NCBI GenBank assembly: GCA_013397865.1
Contig: VZTI01002763.1
Span: forward strand, 58,760-122,759
Source: Struthidea cinerea
Taxonomy: Eukaryota; Chordata; Aves; Passeriformes; Corcoracidae
Direction of reading: 5' to 3'
Length of the DNA stretch: 64,000 nucleotides
Notes under the pieces: generated by a model
Seen by the model: only the letters and a program-made list of their open reading frames with translations
What the model was told of the DNA's origin: nothing
Databases searched by the model: none
In this document: one piece after another, positions 51,198-63,466 of the stretch
Position numbering within the stretch: position 1 is the first letter of the stretch
Layout: the number at the start of each line of letters is the position of its first letter
Position numbers and translations under genes: made by a program

Positions 51198-53271
51198 GTC
51201 ACTAATAGCTAATATACCAGAGCTATGCAGAGGGACATGCAGCTTTTCTTCTTGCTATCCAATAGTTACAGAGGAACACGGAGCTAACTTCAGTACAATA
51301 TAAATGCAGTCATAAAATTCATTGTTCCTGAATCTTCCATGAAAAACATGGATGTTTGTTTAAGAAATACAGCCTTAAGGATTTTTTTTCATCTTTTTTT
51401 TCTCAGTAAATAGGAAGTTAAGCAAAGTGAATTGAAAGGTAATAAATGCATCTAATTCCTCACCAAGCTCTCTGGAGGATCTCTGAAACCCATTACATGT
51501 AATCATGTGTTAAGTAAACAATCTCCTTAATTCCTTTGACTGACTGTTCTGATAATTTTGGCGTGGAATTCCTCAGACTATCAGATGCAGGAATTCACCA
51601 AATCTCAACCAACACTTAGAAAAAAGCTGTGAGATTAAATATTCAGTGATATAAAATGAATACATTTACTTGTTTGATGTGCAAGAAATGTTGATCTGTA
51701 GTGTTGCATCTGCTAGAACCTGATTAACATTTTACTTTAACTTGTATAAGAAAAACCAGCTTACTGAAGTTGAGAGAGTATTGTCACCATAAAACTGGGA
51801 TAATTGGAAAAAATAAATAAAAAGTCAGATTCTAAACTTTTAAATAGACAAAAGCTTCATCTGATGTCAGTCATCATCATAGCTTTATGGAAATCTTCCT
51901 GAGGTTGTTCTTTCTTTTCAAGGGTAATTTCTCTGTGATTCCCTAATAATTAATTCCTCTAAAGTTAGCATGTGTAGACATAATGCTCCAGCAGCTCCCT
52001 GGAACAAACTATATATTTCATTCTAAGAAAAGCACATTATAGGTGTGAAGAGGGAAAAAAGATTTGCATAAATGCTTAAGATGTTTGTAATTTATCTGCC
52101 ATTAAGACCACTTTATAGAAGCATTATCATCTCAGCTCTTTATTTGTATAAATTGCAGTACTGAATTATGTTTGAGGACACTTCCCTTAATATCAGTTCC
52201 TTACAAAAATCTTAGGGCTTCACTGTCACATTCTTTATAGTAAATGGGAGAGGAACAAGCACTTCCAGAAAGCACTTCATCTCAACACAAAGTAGTCATC
52301 TAAAGTCAGAGAGAGGAATCATGACTTAGAAGTACTTGTTAGCTCACATATATATAGTTTGAAATTTTGTGAATTTATCCTTCTACTCAGTTAATTTTCT
52401 GACCCTCCTATCTCAACATCATCTTGCTATAAATTCTGAATTTCTCTTTTCAAATAATACCCTTTTCATACGTCTGAGATTACTTGCTGTCCTTATATAT
52501 TATGGCAAATGTGTAAAAATGGTTATCTTAAATCAGTATCAATTTAATGTCCTTTTGCAAACCATGCACAGCATTTTAGGTCAAAATATTTTCAAACAAT
52601 TTTGTTATAAGATACCAGTTTTAAAGCTCTGATTCTCTGGAGTGCTTTGCTTGCAACTCTAAGCATATTTCGTTCCACGGTAGTAAGCAATATATTCAGA
52701 ATTTAGAAATATTTTCCTCTGAGAAAGTATTGCCTGGGGAGCAATGCAAAATCAGAGAGAACATAAGCAGAATCCAAGAGGGAAAAAAAAAGAGGTTTGG
52801 TCGAGCTCTGTTAATTGCTAGTTATTTCTTCTCCTGGCACCATACAAAACAATCTGCTCATGTTGCTTCCAAAGTGACAAGATGAATGGTTCCACAGTCA
52901 TCACTATTAAAAGGATAACACCAGACTGAAAAGAAAAGGGAAGAACAGTTTTGAGAGAAAAGTGGAATCACTGCTTATAACTAGATAAAATGATAACCTT
53001 GCATTATTCATTCATTCTTTCATTCATATGACAGACATTCAATATTAAAATGTAATCTGTCAAGGTCGGATTAAATAGTTTACATTCCAGTTACGACTTA
53101 GGGGTAAGTTAAATACCAAATTCTAAGGCTAGACATTTTAAAACCAACAGCAGAAAGTTTCAATGAAAAGTTCAAAAATAATGTTCTGAATCAATTGTGA
53201 TGATTTCCATTAAGTCATAAAAATTAATGTAACTCCAGAGAACTGGATAAAAAATAAATTTTTTCTGACAT

Positions 53272-53404
53272 TTTTTTGAAAAACAAAACAAAACAACAAC
53301 AAAAAACCAAACAAAACCCCCCAAAACAAAAAAAANNNNNNNNNNNNNNNNNNNNNNNNNNNNNNNNNNNNNNNNNNNNNNNNNNNNNNNNNAAAAAAAA
53401 ACCC
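53272..53404 (+). repeat. A-rich / (CAAA)-type low-complexity tract enclosing an assembly gap
   Basis: AAACAAAAC, ACAACAAC and ACCAAAC units lead into the gap and a run of A follows it. The tract is similar in style to the complement of the T/G tracts at 2593 and 35235. Confidence 0.85.
53336..53392. other. Assembly gap (57 N)
   Basis: Run of N with A homopolymer on both sides, consistent with failure to sequence or join across low complexity. Confidence 0.99.
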
Positions 53405-56400
53405 AAGCGAACTACAAGATTGGGATCGTTGTGTCAAATCAGCTGAATTTGAGACCTCTTGCACTGAAGGCCCTTTCTCAAATATACACCTGGGAAGATG
53501 GAGAAGGAAAGGAAAACATACCTAAATTTGTTGGTTTACAAAGTAAATTCTACATGGCAAAATAGTTTGTATAAGGATTAGTAAGCAAAAATTAACACTG
53601 AGTGATGATATTAAGTAGATTATAAAACAAGAATGCAAAGTACACTTATCAATTCAGACTAGTGAAAAGACGTAGCACAATAATCAGTGCAATTCATCTC
53701 ACCTGGCTCTGGGACATATTTTCTACATTTTATGTATTGGTTAACTTGGGAGTGAATTTCTTATGAGTCCTCACAATTTCATTGGGGGAGAAAAGGAGGA
53801 CACACCTTACATCTGGATTTGAGACAATTTGCTATTTCTTTTCAAAGTGCAATCATTCTTTTTAGTGTAAATAGTGCTTATAGCCTCAATTATGGATGAT
53901 TGTTAATTCCTATTAATATTCCAACTGAAGCTGTCATATGCCATCTTCCTTGTGTACTGACGCTAAAAAGACCACAAAAAGTTCCAACACAAACCCCAAC
54001 TAAAAAAAAATTACAGTATGACTAAACCAAACTCAAAACCACAGAATATGTAGGAAACTCTTTAAGTATATGAATAATATGCCACTGAACACAGAACAAC
54101 TTAGACAATAGTCAGCCAATTATAATTCAAGTTTCTTGAATGTTTGTGGTTTTTTTCAAAGACAGCTAAAATAAATTTGAGACCAAACAAGACCTGACAA
54201 ACTCTAAAGTCTGTTATGAGTACTTTGAGCTATAAAAGCCTGAGGTGCATCACTATCATTTGGCAACACAATGTTGGTTATGCTACAGCTTTAACCTGTT
54301 ACACCTGTTTTCTAACTGACTTCATTGGTGAGTCTGCAATCTATGAAATGGATTAATTTGAAATTTGTGTTAATGAGGAGCAGTTTTAACCAGTCTCAAA
54401 TCTATTCTGCTGGCACCTACCCTATTGATCTCTCTCCCATATAACCTATGCAGGTAATGCCCTAACGAGTTCATTCTTTATAATTCATTTATATGTCTTG
54501 AAGACATTATTCTTTCAGCTCATTTTTCTGGTGTGGTAATTGATTCAGGGATTTTGCATTATATCTGTCACTATGTACTACTTTGTAATTAGGAATAGCT
54601 ACACTGAATTTCCCACCTATGCATATTTCTCTGTTTGATGTATTTTAAACAAAGGTAGTATGAATGTAATACTGTGCGGATTAATTTCTTTTCCACAATT
54701 TTTTTTCATAATTTTTGAATGCCTTTTGCTTACTTGGCTGTAACTTGCACCTGAGACATTCCCTGTGACTCTAGAAGGACAGTGTATGCAAGGTACATTT
54801 GATCATACTATAAATCTTTAGAAGAGGGAGTGTGATGATTCTGGTTTACTTATGCTACCCATAAACAGAAGGAAAACTTACAAGATTGCCAAACATCAAT
54901 GGCAGCTAGCAATACTTTCCCACAGGATTTTTCAAATCATAATAAATTTATAACATTGCTAGGTTTTCCAGGTTTGCTTGGATTTAGTTATTGATTCCTG
55001 TATATTATGGGCTAGTCCTTAAGATAGTCCAGGCTCATCAGTGTTGAATCTCCTCTGGACTGTGAAAGACAGTCTTGCTAAATACAAAGTCGTAAATCAA
55101 GGATGGATTTTAACCTGTCTGCTTATAATTTATTGAGTTCTTTAGGTTACCCTGACTAAGTGTGAATTAATTTATAATATGTAATTTAGGCTGGTGAATT
55201 ATTGCCAAATTATAAGACTTCACAACTTGTTGGCTTACTAATACTGGATTTTTAATTTATTAGACTATCTTTGCATTAAGTACCATATGTGTTTCAAAAG
55301 GTAATGCTCAGCATTCAGATGCATTTTCTTATCTAGCAGATTTACAGAACATTCATCTGTGTAAAGAAAGGGTAACGTAAGAAAATGTAGTTGTTTTACA
55401 ACAGCATGGTTCCATATAAATTTATTTCAAATTATTGTCTAAGGTACCTATAGCATAAAGACGCTTTGCCAAAGCTATTAGGGATGAGAGTTGCAGAGCT
55501 GGTTTGAAATCTAACCCAAATTCTATTTCATTCTGTGCAATACTTCCATTAAATCTGATTAATGTCCAGGAACAAAAAACTAGATTTTGATTCTGTTCCC
55601 TTTGTTCTAGTAGACAAGGCATATGTGTACTTTTGATTTTTATTTTGAAGCCATTTATCCACTGGACTAATTTCTACCTTGAACTTCTTTATAATTTAGA
55701 ACTACCCATGGCTCTCAGGAGCAGAAAGGTTAAAGGATGGGAAAAGAGCAAATCTTTTAAAGCAATGACCTGATAGTTATTATACTTTGTAATCACTTTG
55801 TTAAATACACTATTATCAAAAAATAATGTTTATATGTACTGGTATGAAGTATCAGTTTAATAAATGCTATACATAAAACAAACAAGTTCTCATGTACATT
55901 TTTTCCTAGCCTCATGTTTTGTTCTTAGTAAAATCAGGAAGAGAAATACTACTGTTCTTTCAAAAAATTAATTGGTTAAAATATTGACAACCCTGAATTT
56001 TGATTTAGAAGCATACAAACAATAATTTTAATTGTCGTCAAAGAAAAACAAAATTGACATGTCATCTGTGGTAAACCCTAGACATTATTAAACAGTAGGG
56101 TTACACAAAGTGTCTATAGGATATTGTATAGCAGTTAATATGAAGATCTTGTAAGTTATGGAGATAAGAGACACTGACCCTGAAGATTTAAAAATCATTT
56201 GGTAAGAATAAAAAGAGCTTGTCTAGCTCATCTTACACTTAAAATGTATTTTATATGTATTAGATTTATACTGATTGAAAACTCATCACTTCTTTTATGT
56301 TGCTAAATAATTAATGCTGATTACGTCAGTGTCAGCCCATAGATTTAAAAGATAAACACATTGCTACAGCTTGCAGTATTGAACCAGTATAACTTGATTT

Positions 56401-59400
56401 GTCACTGAAGTATCAGAATGTGTTGTAAATGACATAGATTGCCATCATAAGGTACTCACAGGAGCTATTCAATATTGAAAGTAAACATAGGTCTGATTTG
56501 CTGTCTGTCAGCAAATTTGCTGAGAGCAAAACAAATCTCTGAAACAGCCATGGTTATAAAGTAGAAAATGTGCCAGTAGAAAAAAAACTGATTAACAAAT
56601 TCTGTAAGAAGTTATAAAATGACAATTAAACAACATGATGCAGAATGGTAAACACAAGTGGTCAGTATCATCATATCCTGTTTAGAAAGGCAGAAATAGT
56701 CAGTAAATTATGTAGTTGATTATTGTACTCATTCATCTGAGGGTTGCTGAGGCACTAGCAATAATGTAGTTCAATGTTGGGAGATTTGTTATTGTTTAGA
56801 CCACATTGTAAAATCTATTGATTATCCATGTGTAGCAGTATTTATTCTTTCAACTAATATTTGTGCTCTTGGTAATAGGATACTGCAGCCATGGATTGTA
56901 ACAGACATTTTCGATCACAGACTTTATGGTTTCCATCTAGGAAAAGTACTAATAAAAAAGCTTTAATATTCTTCACATTTTATTTTTTTAAGCCACCTAA
57001 ACCATGGATCAATTTTACTTAAATTTTTGTCTTAGCTCTTCTGGGCTGCCCCAGGATTTTATATGAAGGGTTGTCAAGTCTGTGATAACTAGATATCTAG
57101 AATTTATTTCAGTGGTTTCAGCACAGTCCTCTAGTACAGTTTTAAATGCAAAATGTCCATAAAGAGCCTACAGATACAATACAAGACCTGCAGAACACAC
57201 ATGCCCTTTTGGACAGGCAAATAAAAAATGGCATCTACTGTTAAAAATGCTATGAAACACTCTTAGGCAACTAATTAAAGTTTCTATAGTAGGATTGCAT
57301 GTTCTTTGCATTCCTTATTTCCCCCAATAAAGATGAGATGTAATATAGTTAGATATTTAGGGCTGTAATTTAGTTTCCCGTGTATCTGTGCCTCCATCGG
57401 AGCTGTGTGTCCAGACTGCCTCTGTAGCTGGTGGAGATCTCATCCTTGGTTCAGGTGCCCTAAAGTGGGCATCTCAATCAGGTTAATCTACCCTGTCTGA
57501 TTTGCTGTGCCTCATTTGCTGCTCCAGAAGGAAATGGGTCTCCCATACGTACATGCACACCTGCTGACATGGGGTGCAGTGCAGGTGTCTCGGGTACAAG
57601 ACCTGAGGTGCTGAGGTTGAAGATACACTCATCTTGTTTATATATGTATATCTGTATAAGAAATCTAGCTCAGATAGGAGGCGTGAGGAGCTGGTGGAGA
57701 TGTTGGGAGCTGCAGAGGTACTCAGCTGGCACTTCTGCGTGTTAATTCACTGGATAAACCGCAGAGGTTTTTCTGTGTTGAATAGGTCTCCATTGGTGGG
57801 AACATAGCTTCATGAAGGGTACTGACTTCAGGAGTCTGACTTTTGAAACAAATTAATCCCTTTGCTGAATCACTGTGATATTTGGCATGTATGAATGATT
57901 ATGGTGAAACTCACTTAAGGAGAGGTTCATACATGTATGTGACATAACAATAAAACACCCAAGAACCAGACAAGTGGGATGCAGCACTTTCTGACTCTTC
58001 ACTGTGAGCTGTCAACACTTTTTTTCCCTACTCATGTGAATGCTAGAATAGAAAAGAGAACAGCAAATTCAATTTTAAGAGTGGTGTGAAATACAAAACT
58101 GAGACTTATAGATAGCAGAGGAATGATTGTGATTTATAAGCATGGCTCTCGTTTTTATTAGAGAAAACAGAGACTGAATACGAAGTGTGTGCAGATCAGT
58201 TTAATATGTTTTCTCTGTGATGTTTTCACAAAGCATGCAGTTTCAAACCCACTGAAGTCAGCAAGAATCCTTTCACTGACCTGAACTGAATAAACTTTTT
58301 ATCATAATATAAGGCACTTACGCATAGATATTTATTAAATATGTGTTTGCCAGTCTTGTCTTTTTTTACATTTATTCTGGTGTTTCTACTACTCCTTTCA
58401 GTCAGTGACTGACCAGCAGACTTCAGATTGCTTCAGAAATTGCTTGGCATGGTTTGACACTATTTGATTCTGCCTGTATTTAACTTCACTGTTTAGGCAG
58501 TATTAACTGTACCTCATGCTTCTCCTTACTTTATTTTTACAGTCTTACTTAAAAATAAATGCTAAAAAAAATACATGAAAACTTGTAAAACTTGAAATAA
58601 AAGTTACTGAGTCATAGCCATTGAGTGTATAAAATGGGTTAATATTTGTAATATGTGTTTCTGTGTTTTTATTCTCAACTCTAAGCTAAGTTTCTTTTTG
58701 ATCCATATATTGCTTCATTGCCTTTCCTGGAGTGCAACCTTTTCAGGCAGATCTAGGGAATTCCTCAATGTAAACACTAATTTTTTGTTTGGGAAACTGA
58801 CATTTTTTCTTACCTGCAAATCATAGATCAAGTCAGGAGAGGATTTTTTTCTAGTATACTTTTAACTGCTTTATTAAGCACTACTCAGTGTATTTAAGGA
58901 TTACCACCTAACACGTGAAATGCAGGTTTGTCCACTCAGGCTTTATTCATTATGCAGTTCTTGAGGTTTAGAGAGGGATTATCCACGAATTCCTGAGGAA
59001 TGCAATTCTTGACCATGCCAATTGCCAGACCAAACAGCATTGTTTAAAATCATGTTCTCATGTATGTTTGGTCTATCTGCTTCCTCTGGAAGACTCGAAA
59101 TAAAAACTGATCTTTTAAGAGTTAAGTTTTAATCGAATTGAAGAGTTGTTTATATTGTTTAATGTTAATTTTGCCCATCGATTTAGGATGGTAACAGGAA
59201 TGACTTGGTGTTACTGAGCGCGTTCACTTTTTATTGCAACCTGCAAAGTGAGTCGGGAGATGAGAGAACTAATGTGTTTATATACATAAACAGATAAAAT
59301 AGGACTTTGCTGTATTTTGTAATTTAATAACTCAGCTTACAATTATTTCCTGTTGTATCTTTTTTAGGCTGTGTTTAATGTAACCTGCAAAGAAGACATG

Positions 59401-59590
59401 GATTATTAGTTGTGTTGTAACATTACTTGTAAGGTGTTTCCCTACATAGAAAAGACAGTTGTCATAGTTTGTGAGAAGTTGGTCTCAGAAATTCTAATGC
59501 AAAAATTCATTTGGGATGTATGTAAGTTGTCGTAATATAACTGTTTTAACTTCCTACTCTAATTTCTTATTTTTTTAAACCTTAAAAATA
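53405..59590. other. Intronic sequence upstream of the GPC5 exon, nothing firm
   Basis: AT-rich and unique by eye. A moderately GC-richer block at about 57365-57775 (CTGGTGGAGAT occurs twice, near 57431 and 57692) is unexplained. No second glypican exon was found. Confidence 0.5.
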
Positions 59591-59640
59591 ATGATTGATT
59601 GATTGATGGATTGATTGATTGATTTATTGATTTATTGCAG
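59591..59640 (+). promoter_or_regulatory. GPC5: GPC5 exon 3' splice acceptor with microsatellite in place of a polypyrimidine tract
   Basis: The exon is entered through TTGCAG (AG at 59639-59640). The 45 or so bases upstream are an imperfect GATT tetranucleotide repeat that degrades to TTTATTGA units. No pyrimidine run longer than three or four bases occurs in the last 40 nt, so the polypyrimidine tract is weak. No AG dinucleotide lies between 59591 and 59638. Each TTGAT unit matches the loose branch-point consensus yUnAy, with candidate adenines at 59602, 59606, 59614, 59618 and 59622, all 19-39 nt from the exon. The splice assignment rests on the AG plus the resumption of glypican homology. 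The branch-point reading is inference. Confidence 0.85.
59592..59638 (+). repeat. (GATT)n / TTGA tetranucleotide microsatellite
   Basis: Eight or so GATT units with one GATG interruption, followed by two GATTTATT-type units. The repeat directly abuts the GPC5 acceptor, so length changes here would alter the branch-point region. Confidence 0.9.
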
Positions 59641-60335
59641 AAACGTTTGAAATGCTTATCAGACTGGCTGAGAATTACACAAGCACACTTTTCTGCAATG
59701 CATATAGAAACATGGCTGCTGAGGCTACTGTGCAGGTGCAGGAGTTTTTCACAGATGTTGGACTCTTCTTATTTGGCACAGACGTTAGCACGGAGGAATT
59801 TGTGAATAGATTTTTTGACACCCTGTTTCCAGTAGTCTACAACCATGTGATTAATCCTGGTCCGACTGACATTTCCCTGGAATATGCGGAGTGCCTCCGA
59901 GTGGCGAGAAGAGACATCAGGCCCTTCGGCGACGTTCCCAAAAAGGCCATAGGACAGATGGGAAGAGCACTCTTACCCAGCCGGACTTTCTTGCAGGCCC
60001 TGAATTTGGGGATTGAAGTGATCAATACAACAGATCACCTGCGCTTCTCCAAAGACTGCAGCAGAGCTTTGCTGAGAATGCAGTACTGCCCACACTGCCA
60101 GGGGCTGACACTGAGCAAGCCCTGCATGGGCTACTGCCTCAACATCATCCGAGGCTGCCTGGCTGACCTAGCAGAAGTTGATCTCCATTGGCGGGGGTAT
60201 ATCCAGTCCCTGGAGGAGCTCTCAAGAGCCATGAGTGGAGCATACGACATTGAGCACGTGCTGCTAAACTTCCATTCACTTATTAATGACGCCCTGGTAC
60301 AGGCTCGGATCAACGGGCCAGAAGTATCTGAGCAG
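59641..60335 (+). CDS. GPC5: Glypican-5 internal exon (core protein, central part)
   Basis: This exon encodes about 231 residues of the glypican-5 core, a GPI-anchored heparan-sulfate proteoglycan at the cell surface that modulates growth-factor signalling (established for the family). Counting from the first in-frame Met (59652), an N-glycosylation sequon NYT is at residues 8-10 and NTT at 125-127. Cysteines are at 15, 81, 136, 146, 149, 158, 162 and 169, including the glypican pattern YCPHCQGL then KPCMGYC. The segment LPSRTFLQALNLGIEVINTT is diagnostic of glypicans, and the surrounding residues fit GPC5 better than GPC3 as I recall those proteins. The start is the AG acceptor, not the Met: in-frame residues T-F-E precede it and the exon opens with the last two bases of a codon (phase 1). 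It ends on a codon boundary (phase 0) before a consensus donor. Signal peptide, furin site, GAG sites and GPI signal are absent and must lie in other exons. The frame shows no disruption. Confidence 0.95.
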
Positions 60336-60341
60336 GTAAGA
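60336..60341 (+). promoter_or_regulatory. GPC5: GPC5 exon 5' splice donor
   Basis: Sequence CAG|GTAAGA is a near-perfect U1 donor consensus. Glypican homology stops exactly at the Gln codon before it. Read-through into the intron adds twelve unrelated codons before an in-frame TGA at 60372-60374, so retention of this intron would truncate the protein. Confidence 0.93.
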
Positions 60342-63300
60342 TGCTGGTTTTATCCACACTCAGGGCCAACATGATGGTAGGAAAAATATCACTGATAGCT
60401 ATTATTTGTTTGGCCATTTTTATGGTCAGGAACACGTTTGTGTCTGAGTTCAGCTTTATTTGACAGTGCAGTTTCTACGAGCACAAAAAATATTTTTCAT
60501 GAATGTAAGTAAATTGTTTCATTGTTATCTTATGTGCTCATAATGATAAACGTAAACAATCCTTATTTTAGATACCAGTGGCCTGCCTTAAAGAACCTAT
60601 GACTTTGCATATATTATTTCCATAATTTTGTACATTTCAGAGGAAGCAGCACAGTTCATTTGTAACACGAACTAAGTCCTTCCTTACACTTAAGAGAAAA
60701 AACAAGTTGTATGAGAGCTATGTTAGCTAAATGCATGAAGTAAAGAATTTTAGGATACTGCTATTGAAAGTGCACACTATGTAACTACACTTTAGGAAAA
60801 AAAAGCTGGTATATATGTTAATTTTTGAAGGTAAGTACTAATATCTGAATTTTTCCTGTATTATATTTAATCCACAATACGTTTCATAATTGTATTTTTC
60901 TCTGTATTCTTACATGCAGACTTCAGTGACTGTGACATACTCTGTGTTAAGTGCTGGATCAGATAGCTTGGTTTGGGGAGATGCCTTTAGTTTTACAGTA
61001 CACACAGGTCTGAAGAGGGTGTCCCTGTGCTGTGGTATCAGCTGAGGTGCAGTGATAATTCTAGGACTACCTCAGTATGTGATTACGTGAAGTTAAAGCA
61101 TTGTCTTCTGTTAAGCAGCTGATATGACCTCTGACAATAAACAGCTTGACCTAATATAATAAATAGAGGATTCTTCATTTCTTATTAAGACCCAGAGTCT
61201 GATAAAATGGATTCTTTATCCTGCTGTAATCAGTGAATAACACCATTCATTTCTACAAATTTTCCATTTTATCTGATTTATACGAGCCAACTACACGAGC
61301 CATAATATCCTGCTGCTCATCTTCCTTGGGACAAGCTGTCATTTTTTTGTAAAAAGGGTTTTCACTAACAGTTTGACTCAAAAGTGGCTCACTGGTATCT
61401 CTCTAATTCCCAAGTTATTTGAGATCTACAGTAGCCTTTTAGGGATATTCCCTGTGGCTCCTTTGATTTCTGTGGGATCTTTTTTGCCTATCATTTTCAG
61501 GAACAAGCTAGAACAAGCAAGTAAAGGTTCAAGGGAAGGACTTGTGTTTCCTATTTCATCCTGGGTCATTTAATTTGAAAAGTTTTAGACTTGGATTTTC
61601 AACAGTGAATTGTCATTGGCCCAGACTTAAAAATCTCTTAGCACACTCATGTTTTCTAAATGAAAGTTTTACACTCCGAAATAGTATATTGCACTGAATT
61701 TTAGTAAAAAATTGAATGGGGGAAGAGCCCTCCACTTAAGTGTTTTTGCTTAATGAAAATTCCATATTGATCCAAAATAAAGTGCTTTTTTTTGATACTC
61801 CTGAAAACTCCATGCCTTCCTACTCCCCTTCTGTCATTCAGGGTAAGGAATACTAAAATTTCTTATATTTGTTGCCAATGTGTTTTTTCGAAGATCATGT
61901 GTTTACCAATGTTACATTAAAATCGTTTGGTATAGAATCACTTCCCACTTCAAAACCCACATACTTCATTTTTGACTCCAACTGCACCAGACCTAGACAT
62001 CTCTTTCACCTAATTTCTCTGTTACATTGACCAGTCCTTTCTCTCTTTGAGCTCTAATTTGGTCAAATAAGACTATAATGCAATGATCCCGTGAAACATG
62101 GTGATCTAGTCAGTATATTTCATATTTTCCCATTTATTAGGTATCAAGATTTAATTCTGACATGTAATAAATACAGTATTTCAGCTTTAAGAGGCAGAGG
62201 ACATGAATTCCATTGAAATTGGCTCATTAATATTTATTTATCTTCAGAGTGACTCATGAACTGTTTCAAGTTTTGATAAGCAATTAATGCATCAGTGACT
62301 CTAACAGACAGGGAAAAGATGATTATGAGCAAGTAAATAATGGCTTGCTTAGGCACGCAGCAGTCTCTGCAGTTCTAAAAGAGAATTTCATTACATTTTG
62401 TGAATTTTAAAGAAGTGAAGGGAGAAAAAAAATTCAAATGTTTGGAAGTATCATATATAATTATGCAAGTGTTAATGTGAGAATCTACAGAGTATCCTGC
62501 TTAATGATGTACGTAGTTGTGCAGTTTTTTATTCATTCATGGGTATGTTTGTGTAAATAACCATATGTAAAGGATTTTTTCTAACCCTTCACAGGAACAT
62601 TTAAATCTGACGTATGTTCATGCTCTAAGCTCTGTGTGTTGTGGAATGAACACTAATGCCTGTATAGCATGGCTTCCTTTTACAAAACTCTTTTTTTTTC
62701 TGGTAATTTGCAGCTTGTTCCCTTTTCTGCTTGGGTCAGCAGAGCAGTGCCGCTCTGTCTCCATCTGGAATTCATCTTTCCCTTTCTTCTTCCTGTTTCA
62801 AAATCCCCTTTAATTCTTGCGTCCCACAGCTCTACTGACTGAAAAATAAGTGCAGCACCTGTTCGTCATCTGGATACCTGTGCATTATTTGATGCTATTC
62901 TGCAGAGTCTAGTGGAGATGTGTGGGTTGTGCAACTATTCATGGATTTATGTATTTTCACACCTACATACTGTCATATATTTAATGCCACTTCTGTTCCT
63001 GAAGTCTGTATATGTCCATTTATCTGCTGGTATTGCTCAGTGCATAGCGTATCCTATGCTTTTCAGCTGCAACAGAAATTGTTTAGCAAACATCTCCATG
63101 AATACTCGTGCAGATATAATGTAGTAGAGGTTTAAGAGAGCTGCATCATAAAAAACAAGAAAAGTGTGCATTATTAGGATAATCTGAAGAAGGTGGTATG
63201 TAGCTCTTACACACTGGATAACAGCTGAAAGTGCCTGTTGTTACAGAGCACTTTGCAGAATCATCCTGAGCTTCTTTTGTGCTCGGCTTGAGTTGCCATA

Positions 63301-63408
63301 TGCTGGTTTCTGAGCTTGTGTATAGCCAAGGAAATCCCCGTGGAGGGCACTGTACAGCCTGATGAATGCACAAGAACTTTATGACACTTTTAAGCCTTAC
63401 ATACATGT

Positions 63409-63466
63409 AAAAAAACCCCAAGCCAAACTAAAACACCACAACAAACCAAAAAACAAACAAAAAACA
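63409..63466 (+). repeat. A-rich (CAAA/CCAAA) low-complexity tract
   Basis: Almost only A and C, with repeated CCAAA and ACAAA units, in the downstream GPC5 intron. Confidence 0.8.

Larger units (their letters stand above)
40755..53269. other. Long unique intronic stretch; two-copy unnamed element inside
   Basis: No recognisable gene or known transposon family. It contains a 36-bp-period tandem array (43568-43659), TTTA-rich microsatellite (44611-44636), a palindrome at 45297-45318, the paired element copies at 47461-47712 and 49158-49327, and a palindrome at 51177-51197. Open frames at 45420-45653 and 46731-47051 (+) have no recognisable domains. Confidence 0.5.
1..59640 (+). other. GPC5: Large GPC5 intron, 3' portion (5' of the exon)
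   Basis: Because the exon at 59641 is internal, the upstream sequence is taken as the preceding intron, which continues beyond the left edge of the window. Glypican-5 genes of amniotes are known for very large introns. The interval is AT-rich with scattered repeats listed separately. No further glypican exon, and no other gene with credible exons, was recognised on either strand. That all 59.6 kb belongs to one intron is inference, since an unrecognised small exon or nested noncoding RNA cannot be excluded by eye. Confidence 0.8.

Noticed and set aside
59837..60313. Open frames on the minus strand opposite the GPC5 exon
   Set aside because: Shadows of the glypican coding frame on the other strand.
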